DNA from: Thermosynechococcus sichuanensis E542
GTDB lineage: Bacteria > Cyanobacteriota > Cyanobacteriia > Thermosynechococcales > Thermosynechococcaceae
Assembly: GCF_003555505.1 (NCBI RefSeq)
Contig: NZ_CP032152.1
Coordinates: 248,001 to 312,000 of the forward strand
DNA length: 64,000 bases
Direction of reading: 5' to 3'
Made by a program: the position numbers and the translations under genes. Shown piece by piece: positions 28,339 to 36,713 of this stretch (its first letter is position 1; the number at the start of each line of letters is the position of its first letter). The notes below the pieces were generated by a model. That model saw only the letters and a list, made by a program, of their open reading frames with translations. It was not told where the DNA came from and did not search any database.

Positions 28339-28731
28339 CTATTCAGCGGTAAAGACGGCATACAGCACAGGAGATAGGAAAACCACCCCTGCACCACCAG
28401 AAATTGCCAAGGACGAGATAAAACGACTCTTTGCCGTCACCGCAGGATCAACGAATAGACTGATCACAAGGCTCAGCAGGAAACAACCCATGCTCCCTAG
28501 GATGGGGAAGAGCGCGGTCATGATCGCTGCCTGTTTGGTATCGGTATCTTGGATGAAGCTAATCCTAAAAAGGAGCAGTGCAGTGACCAGTAGCCAAGGT
28601 AGAATGGCGCCCAAGGGGACAGCCCAATAGCTCCAGAGGGAGATGCGCCGCCAATGGGCAATCAAGGTCAGCCCTAGTGCCCCAAGGAGGAGGAGCAATA
28701 GTAGCAGCAGAAGTGAACGATTAGAGGCCAT
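28339..28731 (-). CDS. Small four-helix membrane protein, unknown function
   Basis: A 130-residue protein I do not recognise. It has four hydrophobic segments: about 6-25 (a near-homopolymeric run of ten Leu), 32-55, 70-93 and 103-127. Short polar loops separate them, and the third loop contains DPAVTAKSR. There is no signal for cleavage. The ATG at 28729-28731 has a good GGGAG site. It lies 28 bases after the 269-residue gene and 91 bases before the kinase-TIR-AAA gene, so it could be a membrane partner of that module. This is inferred from position only. Confidence 0.65.
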   Translation of the reverse strand: MASNRSLLLLLLLLLLGALGLTLIAHWRRISLWSYWAVPLGAILPWLLVTALLLFRISFIQDTDTKQAAIMTALFPILGSMGCFLLSLVISLFVDPAVTAKSRFISSLAISGGAGVVFLSPVLYAVFTAE

Positions 28732-28759
28732 GAAAATACTCCCTGTAGGACGATGAGTT

Positions 28760-29569
28760 TCAGGAAACGGGGGCGATCGCGCTGGAATTCACAGCCACGA
28801 CAATGGCAGTATTCAGTAACTGATAAAGGGCATCCGATAGGGTTTCGTATTCCGTTTGGCTGTCACCCCTAAAGGTCAGATCGTTCCACGACCCCATGCC
28901 GCCAAAGACCCAAGCCACCTCTACGGCACTCAGGAGTTGTTGGCAAATTTTGGCTAAGCGACTCACTGGCCAAGGCGTTTCCTCCTCAGTGGGTGAACCA
29001 CGGCTGCTAAGCATTTGTCGGGCAAGGCCAAAGGTGCGGACAAAGGTCTCTTGGTCATGGTTAGCTGCAAACTCAGTCATTCGGTCGAGGTGGGTCAGCA
29101 ATTGGGCGTGGATGGTTTGCGGGCGAGTGGTTCTCATCGGCGAAGCTAAGCGGGGATGGTTGCAGAGAATACGCCCATAGGCGACTTCCCAGTGTTGGTC
29201 GCGTTCACTCCACCGCCAGCGGCTCCGCCAATAGTCACACCCCGTGGACTTCACCACCTCAACCAACCAGTGGCCACCACCGCCGGGAAAGACAACCGCT
29301 ATGCGATCGGGAATCTCGGGATTTTGGGAGGCTTCGTAGAATAACTGCAAGGCTTCAGCCCCCTCCTTCCGCAGGCGTTCCAACCAAGTCAAAGGGTCAG
29401 GGGCATAGGGAATTTCCCGCCATGAGGAATCCTCTTTGCGCAGATCAAGAAACGTCACGGGCTGGGGGAACTCCAACTCCTCCCTTGAGCATTCATTGGC
29501 AGCAATCGCCCCTAGGACAGCATTTCCCCAAAGAACTAGGTTGATATCTTGGGCAATGGATTCTTGCAT
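28760..29569 (-). CDS. Protein of unknown function, 269 residues
   Basis: I cannot assign this protein to a family. It is predicted soluble, with no signal peptide or clear membrane segment. Notable pieces are AVVFPGGGGHWLVEVV (about 92-107), a Gly4-His loop, then an aromatic-rich stretch DYWRSRWRWSE. The region 150-240 is helical, ending in a long amphipathic segment with the SDALYQLL motif. No nucleotide-binding or catalytic signature is obvious. The gene lies between DUF4359 (30 bases upstream) and the four-helix membrane protein (28 bases downstream), a spacing that suggests one transcript. Confidence 0.65.
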   Translation of the reverse strand: MQESIAQDINLVLWGNAVLGAIAANECSREELEFPQPVTFLDLRKEDSSWREIPYAPDPLTWLERLRKEGAEALQLFYEASQNPEIPDRIAVVFPGGGGHWLVEVVKSTGCDYWRSRWRWSERDQHWEVAYGRILCNHPRLASPMRTTRPQTIHAQLLTHLDRMTEFAANHDQETFVRTFGLARQMLSSRGSPTEEETPWPVSRLAKICQQLLSAVEVAWVFGGMGSWNDLTFRGDSQTEYETLSDALYQLLNTAIVVAVNSSAIAPVS

Positions 29570-29599
29570 GTTGCACCTGCCACTGGGGGAAAGGGGGCT

Positions 29600-29983
29600 T
29601 TATAGCGTTAGCGGAATAATTTGACCAAAGAAGCCGAGGCTCCAGACGGTTTGAATCGGCAATTCCGTCACAAAGAGGGTGGCAACGCCAAGGTTATAGG
29701 ATTGGGTGTTGTAGGCGATGTAGCGTTCAATCTCTTCTGCTGGGCGCGATTCCAGTTGATCGCAGACTTCCAAAGCTACCATGGCGATCGCGCTATCGCG
29801 GTTGATGATCTCTGGGCACACCTGAGTCAAAAGGAAGGTGTTTATTTCTGCTGCGGCACGGTGTTGATAGTCGGCAGGGGTGGGATTGGTGAGACAGGCC
29901 GTAATAATCCCCAAGAGCAAGAAGGCGCCACCGCCCCACCAGAGAGGGCGTGCCATGACTTGGGAAAGGAGAGGCACTTTCAT
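29600..29983 (-). CDS. DUF4359 family small exported/membrane protein
   Basis: A 127-residue protein with one N-terminal hydrophobic segment (about 15-31, LWWGGGAFLLLGIITACL) followed by the DUF4359 pattern TNPTPADYQHRAAAEIN. Two conserved Cys (VCPEI and EVCDQL) could form a disulfide outside the membrane. The C-terminal part NTQSYNLGVATLFVTEL matches the family's final strand region. Function unknown. It is the first gene of the minus-strand group that runs down to the kinase-TIR-AAA gene and is divergent from tRNA-His with 45 bases between. Confidence 0.78.
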   Translation of the reverse strand: MKVPLLSQVMARPLWWGGGAFLLLGIITACLTNPTPADYQHRAAAEINTFLLTQVCPEIINRDSAIAMVALEVCDQLESRPAEEIERYIAYNTQSYNLGVATLFVTELPIQTVWSLGFFGQIIPLTL

Positions 29984-30028
29984 GGAGGAGTTCTCTATGC
30001 TATGCTAGAAGACTAGCTCAGGAAACAT

Positions 30029-30102
30029 GGCGAGCGTAGCCAAGTGGTTAAGGCAGTGGATTGTGGTTCCACCATTCGTGGGTTCGAGTCCCATCGCTCG
30101 CC
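30029..30102 (+). tRNA. trnH: tRNA-His (GTG anticodon)
   Basis: A full cloverleaf of 74 bases. The acceptor stem GCGAGCG (30030-30036) pairs with CGCTCGC (30095-30101). The extra G at 30029 opposite C30102 is the G-1 specific to tRNA-His. The anticodon stem GTGGA/TCCAC encloses TTGTGGT with anticodon GTG at 30063-30065. The T arm carries GGGTTCGAGTCCC. CCA is not encoded. The peptide-binding lipoprotein gene starts 14 bases downstream. Confidence 0.97.
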
Positions 30103-30116
30103 CTTTATTCTAGTGG

Positions 30117-31739
30117 ATGATGTACCGAGCGGGTGTGTCCGTGGCACGACGGCTACTGTGGGGATGTCTTGTACTGTTGTTGGGTCTGCTACTGGTGGCC
30201 TGTGGCGGTGATGTGCCTCGCCAGGGGGATGACAGTATTGTCATTGGTACCACGGCTCGCCTGCGCACCCTAGATCCCGCGGATGCCTACGAAAATCTGG
30301 CGGGACTACTGCTGTTGAATTTAGGCGATCGCCTCTACACCTACGAAGGCCAAGACCTCATTCCCCAACTGGCCACGGCTCTACCCGAAGTGAGCGAGGA
30401 TGGCCTCACCTACCGTATTCCCCTGCGGCGGGGGGTTTACTTCCACGATGGGACGCCGTTTAATGCAGCGGCGATGGCCTTTTCCCTTGAGCGGTTTATG
30501 AAAAGTGGCGGCCAGCCTGCTTCCCTTTTGGCGGGACGAGTGCAGGAAATTAGAGCAATCGCGGAGGATTTGCTGGAAATTCGCCTCAAGGAACCCTTTG
30601 TGGCCTTTCCCCACTTGTTGGCCTTTAGTGGTTTGTGTGCTGTTTCTCCCACAGCCTATGGCGCAGCGGGCGATCGCTTTTTGCCGACACAATTTGTGGG
30701 CACCGGTCCTTACCGTTTAGCAGCCTACAGTACGGATGGGGTGCGCCTTGAACCCTTTGCTGACTATTGGGGCACCAAACCCAAAAATGCTGGGATTCGC
30801 ATACAAATTTTCTCCAGTAGTGCCAATCTCTACAATGCCTTCCGCACGGGGGCTGTTGATGTGGCGATCGGTGCTCTCGATCCCAATCAAATTCGTGCCC
30901 TCAAGGCTCAAGCGGCAACAAAGCACTGGCAGGTCATTACCGGGGCAGGCAACGCTGTGACCGTCCTCAGTATCAATTTGCGCCAACCCCCTTGGGATCA
31001 ACTGGCAGCGCGGCAAGTTTTGGCGGCCAGTATCAATCGTCAACGCCTCGCGGAACGGGTCTTTTTGGGGGAGGCCGAACCCCTGTACTCCTTGGTGCCG
31101 AGCTTATTTCCTGTGAGTGAACCCGTCTTTCGCGATCGCTATGGAGATGGGGATTCGAGCCAAATAGACCACTGGTTGCAGAACACGACCATTTCACCAG
31201 AGCAGCCCTTGGTGGTCAACCTTTGGTACCGTGCCAATGTCCCCAGTAATGTATTGGCGGCAACAGTTCTTAAAGCTTCACTAGAGCGGGATTTGGGCGA
31301 TCGCGTTCAGGTGCAATTGGACAGTGCCGACTCCGCCACCATCTACCGCAATTTAGAAAGTGGGGCTTACCCCTTAGTCTTGCTCGACTGGTATGGTGAC
31401 TTTTACGATGCCGATAACTACCTTGAACCCTTCCTGAGTTGCGATCGCGGTTCTGTGGAAACAGGCTGTGAAAGTGGCGCCAGTGCGGCGTGGGGATCCT
31501 TTTTCTATAGTCCTGCGGCCAACGACTTGATTGTGGCCAGTCGGCGTGAGGCCGATTCCCAACGCCGTGGGGTACTATTGCGTCAGCTTCAGGAACTCAA
31601 TGCCGAGGCCGTAGCCTTTTTGCCCCTGTGGCAGAGTGAAACCACCCTCTTTGCCCAACCGCAGTTGCGTGGGTTAGCCCTTGATGTCAACCAGCTCTTT
31701 GCCTTTGCCCCCCTGCAGAAAGCCCCAAAAGATCAATGA
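30117..31739 (+). CDS. Peptide/nickel-type ABC solute-binding lipoprotein (SBP family 5)
   Basis: A 540-residue periplasmic substrate-binding protein of SBP_bac_5, the DppA/OppA/NikA group, that would deliver peptides, nickel or another solute to an ABC importer. The N-terminus carries a lipoprotein signal with lipobox L26-V-A-C29, so the mature protein is anchored by a lipidated Cys. Family landmarks are TTARLRTLDPADAYE, IPLRRGVYFHDGTPFNA and VGTGPYRL. Two adjacent ATGs (30117, 30120) can serve as start. There is no matching permease or ATPase next to it. TlyA overlaps its stop by 4 bases (ATGA). Confidence 0.9.
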   Translation: MMYRAGVSVARRLLWGCLVLLLGLLLVACGGDVPRQGDDSIVIGTTARLRTLDPADAYENLAGLLLLNLGDRLYTYEGQDLIPQLATALPEVSEDGLTYRIPLRRGVYFHDGTPFNAAAMAFSLERFMKSGGQPASLLAGRVQEIRAIAEDLLEIRLKEPFVAFPHLLAFSGLCAVSPTAYGAAGDRFLPTQFVGTGPYRLAAYSTDGVRLEPFADYWGTKPKNAGIRIQIFSSSANLYNAFRTGAVDVAIGALDPNQIRALKAQAATKHWQVITGAGNAVTVLSINLRQPPWDQLAARQVLAASINRQRLAERVFLGEAEPLYSLVPSLFPVSEPVFRDRYGDGDSSQIDHWLQNTTISPEQPLVVNLWYRANVPSNVLAATVLKASLERDLGDRVQVQLDSADSATIYRNLESGAYPLVLLDWYGDFYDADNYLEPFLSCDRGSVETGCESGASAAWGSFFYSPAANDLIVASRREADSQRRGVLLRQLQELNAEAVAFLPLWQSETTLFAQPQLRGLALDVNQLFAFAPLQKAPKDQ

Positions 31740-32530
31740 GTCCCCGCAAGCAACGCTTGGATAGTCTTCTTGTGGAGCGGCACCTGTGTGAGAGCCGCCA
31801 ACAGGCACAACGCTGGATTCGCGCTGGGGAAGTGCAGGTGAACCATGTGCCCATTGATAAACCGGGTACCCTCGTTGCTGTGGACGCCACGATTCAGGTG
31901 AAGGCGAAATCTATCTATGTTTCGCGGGGGGGTGAAAAACTTGCCCATGCTCTAGGGTTTTTTCCTGTGGTGGTGCGCGATCGCGTGTGTTTAGATGGCG
32001 GTATTTCCACGGGCGGCTTTACGGATTGTCTGCTGCAAGCAGGCGCCAAATTGGTCTATGGCATTGATGTCGGCTATGGCCAAGTGGATTGGAAGCTACG
32101 CCAAGACCCGCGTGTTATCCTCAGGGAACGCACCAACCTGCGCTATCTAACCCCTGCTGATCTCTACACTGACGATGCGCCCCGCCCCGATCTTGGGGTA
32201 GTGGATGTCTCTTTTATTTCCCTGACTAAAGTTTTACCCGCCCTATGGGAATTACTGCTGCCGCCGCGGGAGCTAATTGCTCTGATTAAGCCGCAGTTTG
32301 AAGTGGGGCGCGATCGCCTTGGCAAAAATGGTGTGGTGCGCGATGCTAAGGCACGTCAAGAAGCCGTGGATCAGGTGATTGCAGCCGCCAAAGCTTTGGG
32401 CTGGCAGTGCTATGGTGTGACTCCCTCACCCATTTTGGGGCCTGCGGGCAATCAGGAATTCTTGGCCTATTTTTCCTGTAGTGCTGTGGCGAATGCTTCC
32501 CTAGAAAAGGAGATGGTATCATCATCCTGA
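31736..32530 (+). CDS. tlyA: TlyA family rRNA (cytidine-2'-O)-methyltransferase
   Basis: A 264-residue S4-FtsJ fusion. TlyA enzymes 2'-O-methylate cytidines in 16S and/or 23S rRNA; the older hemolysin name is doubtful here. Residues 1-62 are an S4 RNA-binding domain (RLDSLLVERHLCESRQQAQRW). Residues 65-245 are the Rossmann methyltransferase domain, with DGGISTGGFTDCLLQAGA as the SAM-binding loop, DVSFISLTKVLPAL, and IKPQFEVGRD with the catalytic Lys region. The ATG overlaps the previous stop (31736-31739), so translation is probably coupled. The amino-acid permease starts 22 bases on. Confidence 0.92.
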   Translation: MSPRKQRLDSLLVERHLCESRQQAQRWIRAGEVQVNHVPIDKPGTLVAVDATIQVKAKSIYVSRGGEKLAHALGFFPVVVRDRVCLDGGISTGGFTDCLLQAGAKLVYGIDVGYGQVDWKLRQDPRVILRERTNLRYLTPADLYTDDAPRPDLGVVDVSFISLTKVLPALWELLLPPRELIALIKPQFEVGRDRLGKNGVVRDAKARQEAVDQVIAAAKALGWQCYGVTPSPILGPAGNQEFLAYFSCSAVANASLEKEMVSSS

Positions 32531-32552
32531 CAAAAATGACGGTTTTCTGAGA

Positions 32553-33380
32553 ATGCAGCAAGTGGCACCCTTTATTCCCCCTTGGGCAAAATGGCTCAAT
32601 GGCATCTTTTTGGTGTGCTTAGGACTGGGCATTCTTGCCTTTTGTGGCTACCTTTATTCCTTTCGTGAGACGTTGCTACTGTACGCGCCGTTTCTCCTTC
32701 AGGCGGCAATGACAACGTTTCTAATCTCAGTCTTTAGTTTGCTCTTGGCGGTGATCTTGGGGGCGATCGCCACATGGGCGAGGTTGCATTCTGCCCCCCC
32801 TTTGCGCTGGCTCAGCACGATTTACATTGAATTTGTGCGCGGTACCCCGACACTGGTGCAACTGCTGGTATGGGGCTTTGGCATTGGTGGTCTCTTGAGT
32901 CGGTGGGGGTTTGATCCTCGGCAAATTGCCTTTGATGTCATGACTGTGTTGCAAAGTAACCGCTTGGTGTCGCCCCTGTTTAACTACATTTTCTACGGCA
33001 TTCTTGGCTTGGGCTTTAACTATGGTGCCTACTTGAGTGAAGTCTTTCGCAGTGGCCTAGAGGGGGTTCCCAAGGGACAAACGGAAGCCAGCCTCAGCTT
33101 GGGTCTGTCAGGTCGGCAAACTCTATGGCGAATTATTCTACCCCAAGCCATTTTGATTATCCTGCCCCCCTTTACCAATAACTTCATTACGCTGATCCAA
33201 GACTGCGCCCTCTTGGTGGTGATTGGTGTGCCCGAACTCCAAAACATGACGAGCACCTTTGCTAATCCCATTACTGATCCGCAGCGGAAGCTCTTTGTCT
33301 ATGTTTTGGGTGCGATGTTCTACTTTGCCCTCTGTTTTCCTCTGTCACGGCTCTGCCGCTTCCTTGAGCGCCGGTGGTAG
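32553..33380 (+). CDS. Amino-acid ABC transporter permease (His/Glu/Gln type)
   Basis: A 275-residue membrane permease of the polar amino acid uptake family. It has about five to six helices, an N-terminal segment TTFLISVFSLLLAVILG, and EFVRGTPTLVQLL, a hallmark of this family. The EAA loop, which contacts the ATPase, is EASLSLGLSGRQTLWRIILPQA. No ATPase or amino-acid-binding protein gene is adjacent, so it must pair with partners encoded elsewhere. It follows tlyA by 22 bases on the same strand, and the 2-Cys peroxiredoxin gene follows with its own promoter region. Confidence 0.9.
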   Translation: MQQVAPFIPPWAKWLNGIFLVCLGLGILAFCGYLYSFRETLLLYAPFLLQAAMTTFLISVFSLLLAVILGAIATWARLHSAPPLRWLSTIYIEFVRGTPTLVQLLVWGFGIGGLLSRWGFDPRQIAFDVMTVLQSNRLVSPLFNYIFYGILGLGFNYGAYLSEVFRSGLEGVPKGQTEASLSLGLSGRQTLWRIILPQAILIILPPFTNNFITLIQDCALLVVIGVPELQNMTSTFANPITDPQRKLFVYVLGAMFYFALCFPLSRLCRFLERRW

Positions 33381-33416
33381 CGCTCGGCTACTTCATAATC
33401 AAAACCGTTATGAGTA

Positions 33417-33425
33417 TGATATAGT
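33417..33425 (+). promoter_or_regulatory. Possible extended -10 promoter element for the 2-Cys peroxiredoxin
   Basis: The sequence TGATATAGT gives a -10 hexamer TATAGT with the upstream TG of an extended -10. No good -35 lies 16-18 bases upstream. The expected leader is about 60 bases to the ATG at 33494. Weak evidence, based on one box. Confidence 0.35.
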
Positions 33426-33493
33426 AGACGTAGCTGTTAAAAAATGTGAACAGCCCTGTTCAACCTGTCGTAGTTAGGAGTACGAGGTTTCTT

Positions 33494-34087
33494 ATGTCTG
33501 ACTGTCTGCGCGTTGGCCAACCCGCCCCCGATTTTGAAGCGGTTGCTGTTTATGACCAAGAGTTCAAAACCGTCAAGCTCTCGGACTATCGCGGTAAGTA
33601 CGTTGTTCTCTTCTTTTACCCCCTAGACTTCACCTTTGTCTGCCCTACGGAAATTGTCGCCTTTAGCGATCGCTACGACGAATTTGCCAAACTGAACACC
33701 GAAATCCTTGGCGTGTCCGTGGATAGTCAGTTCTCTCACTTGGCTTGGACGCAAACCGATCGCAAAGCTGGTGGTGTCGGCGATCTTAAATATCCCTTGG
33801 TGTCTGACCTGAAAAAAGAAATCAGCACTGCCTACAACGTGTTGACCGAGGAAGGGGTGGCACTGCGCGGTCTCTTCATCATTGACAAAGAAGGGATTAT
33901 CCAACACGCAACGATCAATAACTTGGCCTTTGGCCGCAACGTTGATGAGACCCTGCGGGTGCTGCAAGCCATTCAATACGTCCAAGCTCACCCCGACGAA
34001 GTCTGCCCCGCTGGCTGGCAACCCGGCGACAAAACGATGAACCCCGATCCCGTCAAATCCAAAGTCTATTTTGAAGCCGTGGGCTAA
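33494..34087 (+). CDS. 2-Cys peroxiredoxin
   Basis: Cytosolic thiol peroxidase of 197 residues that reduces hydrogen peroxide and organic peroxides. The start is ATG 33494 after a GGAG/GAGG region. The peroxidatic Cys is C50 in FVCPTE and the resolving Cys C171 in EVCPAGW, so it is a typical dimeric 2-Cys form. It carries a GGVG loop (93-96) and a C-terminal VYF segment (191-193). These resemble the GGLG and YF motifs of peroxide-sensitive 2-Cys enzymes, so it may be inactivated by hyperoxidation. A strong terminator follows. Confidence 0.96.
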   Translation: MSDCLRVGQPAPDFEAVAVYDQEFKTVKLSDYRGKYVVLFFYPLDFTFVCPTEIVAFSDRYDEFAKLNTEILGVSVDSQFSHLAWTQTDRKAGGVGDLKYPLVSDLKKEISTAYNVLTEEGVALRGLFIIDKEGIIQHATINNLAFGRNVDETLRVLQAIQYVQAHPDEVCPAGWQPGDKTMNPDPVKSKVYFEAVG

Positions 34088-34119
34088 TTACCCCTCTTTC
34101 TCAGACTGATCCGTGCGCC

Positions 34120-34148
34120 GAACCTGCCCATGGGGTGGGTTCTTTTTT
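34120..34148 (+). terminator. Rho-independent terminator after the peroxiredoxin gene
   Basis: GAACC (34120-34124) pairs with GGTTC (34138-34142). Inner pairing of CCC with GGG extends the hairpin, and it is followed by six T (34143-34148). It isolates the peroxiredoxin gene from the membrane protein gene that starts at 34218. Confidence 0.85.
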
Positions 34149-34217
34149 GTCTCGCCAAGACCTCTGGGAAAACGTTAGGGTGAGAGAGGAGGCCTTTTGC
34201 CGAAGAGGGAGGCAAAC

Positions 34218-35516
34218 ATGACGGTCGATCGCCGCCTGATGCAAGCTGTAGAAACGCTGGGGTACCGGGTCACCGCAGGGGATGTGGCGGGTACGGTGGG
34301 ATTACCGCTGCAAACCGCTGAAAAAGGATTAATGGCCTTGGCTGCCGATGTTGGCGGAACGCTGCAAGTGGCGGAAAGTGGGGATATTGCCTACGTCTTC
34401 CCGAGAAATTTTCGCAGTATCCTGCAAGCAAAATACTGGCAACTGCGGCTGCGGGCGGTGGCGCAGCGGGTTTGGAGTGTTGTTTTCTATCTGATTCGCA
34501 TTTCCTTTGGCATTTTTCTCATTGTTTCGATAGTTCTGATTTTTCTAGCGATCGCGATTATTTTGATTGCCCTTTCCAGTCAAGGGCGAGACGGTGATGA
34601 TCGCGGCCAAGGCGGTTCTTGGGGGGGCGGTGGCATCCATTTTTGGGTCTTTCCGGACTTTTGGTATTTCTTTGGCGATCCCTCCCCTCGGCGATCGCAA
34701 CCCCGCGCGCGGGAAAATGGCGAGGAAATGAATTTCTTTGAGGGGGTCTATTCCTTTCTCTTTGGGGATGGCAATCCCAATGCTGACCTTGAAGAACGCC
34801 GCTGGCAACTGATTGGCCAAGTGATCCGCAACAATGGCGGCGCGGTTACCGCAGAGCAAATTGCTCCCTATCTCGATTTAGAAACAGATGCGGGCGACGA
34901 TGAATGGTATATGCTGCCCGTGCTCACCCACTTTAATGGTCGCCCCGAAGTCACCGACACTGGGCAGATTATCTATCGCTTTCCTGAGTTACAAACAACG
35001 GCTCAAACTGGCAAAGATCAACGACAGACGCTTCCCCCCATCTTGGAAGAGTACCGCTGGCGTTTTAGTCGGGCGCCCGCTTGGCAAATTATGGTGGCCA
35101 TTGGCTTAGGCTGTGTCAATCTCATCGGTGCCTTGATGCTGTGGTACCTGTTGGGAGATGGGGCGATCGCCCAAGAACTGGGGGGGCTGGTGGCTTTTGT
35201 GGCCTCAATCTTTTGGATCTTGCTCGGCTATGGTATTGGCTTTTTGGGCATTCCCTTGGGGCGGTACTACTGGTTAGTGTGGCAAAATCAACGCATTCGC
35301 GATCGCAATGCCCGCCGCTACCACTACGCCAATATCCTAGCCAATCCCACACCGCAGTTGCGTGCCAAATTACGGGCGGCTCAAACCTATGCCCAGCAGC
35401 GGCAAATCCGTGAACAGGATGTCATCTATCGCTCCGATCAGGATTTAGTGGAGCAGGAACTTGCCCAATCGGAAGCCATCGATCGCGAATGGTTACGCCG
35501 CCTCGAATCGGAGTAG
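34218..35516 (+). CDS. Conserved cyanobacterial membrane protein with winged-helix-like domains, unknown function
   Basis: A 432-residue protein of unknown function. The start is ATG 34218 with a strong GAGGGAGG site. Residues 1-70 look like a winged-helix domain (LMQAVETLGYRVTAGDVAGTVGLPL). A hydrophobic segment lies at about 92-127. A Gly/Trp/Phe-rich loop with GGSWGGGGIHFW follows, and a second winged-helix-like region at about 205-265 (VIRNNGGAVTAEQIAPYL). Two more helices lie at about 300-365, and the C-terminal 60 residues are charged. The duplicated winged-helix pattern is visible but unproven. I recall plastid homologues in plants. The HEMGH membrane protein starts 4 bases after its stop. 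Confidence 0.7.
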   Translation: MTVDRRLMQAVETLGYRVTAGDVAGTVGLPLQTAEKGLMALAADVGGTLQVAESGDIAYVFPRNFRSILQAKYWQLRLRAVAQRVWSVVFYLIRISFGIFLIVSIVLIFLAIAIILIALSSQGRDGDDRGQGGSWGGGGIHFWVFPDFWYFFGDPSPRRSQPRARENGEEMNFFEGVYSFLFGDGNPNADLEERRWQLIGQVIRNNGGAVTAEQIAPYLDLETDAGDDEWYMLPVLTHFNGRPEVTDTGQIIYRFPELQTTAQTGKDQRQTLPPILEEYRWRFSRAPAWQIMVAIGLGCVNLIGALMLWYLLGDGAIAQELGGLVAFVASIFWILLGYGIGFLGIPLGRYYWLVWQNQRIRDRNARRYHYANILANPTPQLRAKLRAAQTYAQQRQIREQDVIYRSDQDLVEQELAQSEAIDREWLRRLESE

Positions 35517-35519
35517 ATT

Positions 35520-36626
35520 ATGACCCGCTCCGCCCGACGCCTAGGGGCTGCCACAGGAGATCTCGAGGCCATTCAAGCCCTCCTAGAAGCGGCACTTGCC
35601 CCTAAGGGAATCGCGGTGACCGTAAACCAGCGGCGTGAATGTCTCTTGTTGCACCTCCAGTGTCCAACGAGTGTCCCTGCTGCGATCGTGCTCACACTAC
35701 TTGCTCGCGAACTGATCCACTGGCCAAGCTATGCCCACAGCAGCATCCTGATCACAGCCTGCCAAGACAGCCATGAACTGTGGGAAGAGGTGCTTGATCT
35801 GACCAGTCCCCATGAGCTGCAACGCCTTGCTAAGGGAGAGCATCTGCGCCAGACTCTCTCCATCCCTTCCCCTGCCCGCAAGGAAGAGTTTGGCATTCCT
35901 AGCACCAAAGATTGGCAAGTGATCGCCGCGGGATTGGGGCTATCGCTCCTCCTCTTGGCGTCGGAGCAGGTGACGTTTTTGCTCAGTCCGCTGATTACCC
36001 TTGTGCACGAAATGGGTCATGCAGTGATGGCGTGGCTCTTTGGCTATCCCGCAGTTCCCGCCTTTGATTTTCGCTACGGTGGTGGGGTTACTCTCCATGG
36101 CGATCGCGCAGGGGGGATCGTCCTGCTCATTTATACAGGATTGCTGGCCTTGGCCTATTTCTACCGTCACAATCGGCTGACCCTGAGTTGCCTTGGGGGC
36201 TTGACGCTGCTTTATACCCTTGTGGCCTTTAGTCCTGTCCATGAAATGCTTTTTGTGGCGATGGGGCATGGCTTTGAACTCATTTTTGCCGTCATTTTTC
36301 TCTACCGTGCCCTCAGTGGTTGGGGCTGCCGCTATCCGATTGAACGTCCCCTCTACGGTATGGTGGGATTTTTCATTGTGTTTTTTAATATGCGCTTTGC
36401 TTGGCAGTTGCAGTTTAATCCCGTGTTTCAGGAGATGTACCTGATGGGCAAAGGGGGCATTGATCACGATTTTGTGCGTCTGGCTCGCGATTTTCTGCAC
36501 ACGGATTTGGCAACGGTGGTTGGCCTCTATGGCTTTTTTGTGGTTCTAACACCGGCGATCGCCTTCCTGCTCTATCGTTATCGCCAGCTCATGCTGTATT
36601 TATTTATTCGCCTCTTTATCTTTTGA
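35520..36626 (+). CDS. Putative membrane metalloprotease (M50-like, HEMGH motif)
   Basis: A 368-residue protein with a soluble N-terminal domain (1-130) and a C-terminal membrane region with about six to seven helices. H163-E-M-G-H167 lies at the end of the first helix (LITLVHEMGHAVMAW), as in M50-like intramembrane metalloproteases. A third-ligand motif such as NxxPxxxLDG is not evident; a possible alternative is the HE/GH pair in SPVHEMLFVAMGHG (helix 4). Proteolytic activity is inferred. The ATG starts 4 bases after the stop of the preceding winged-helix-like membrane protein, so the two are probably coexpressed. PrxQ follows 87 bases later. Confidence 0.75.
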   Translation: MTRSARRLGAATGDLEAIQALLEAALAPKGIAVTVNQRRECLLLHLQCPTSVPAAIVLTLLARELIHWPSYAHSSILITACQDSHELWEEVLDLTSPHELQRLAKGEHLRQTLSIPSPARKEEFGIPSTKDWQVIAAGLGLSLLLLASEQVTFLLSPLITLVHEMGHAVMAWLFGYPAVPAFDFRYGGGVTLHGDRAGGIVLLIYTGLLALAYFYRHNRLTLSCLGGLTLLYTLVAFSPVHEMLFVAMGHGFELIFAVIFLYRALSGWGCRYPIERPLYGMVGFFIVFFNMRFAWQLQFNPVFQEMYLMGKGGIDHDFVRLARDFLHTDLATVVGLYGFFVVLTPAIAFLLYRYRQLMLYLFIRLFIF

Positions 36627-36713
36627 GGGCTAGACGCTACACCTCTCGGCCACCGCAGTAGGAGCCAAACTGGGAGAAGATAGAAATGACCAACCATTGG
36701 GAATGGCTCAAAA

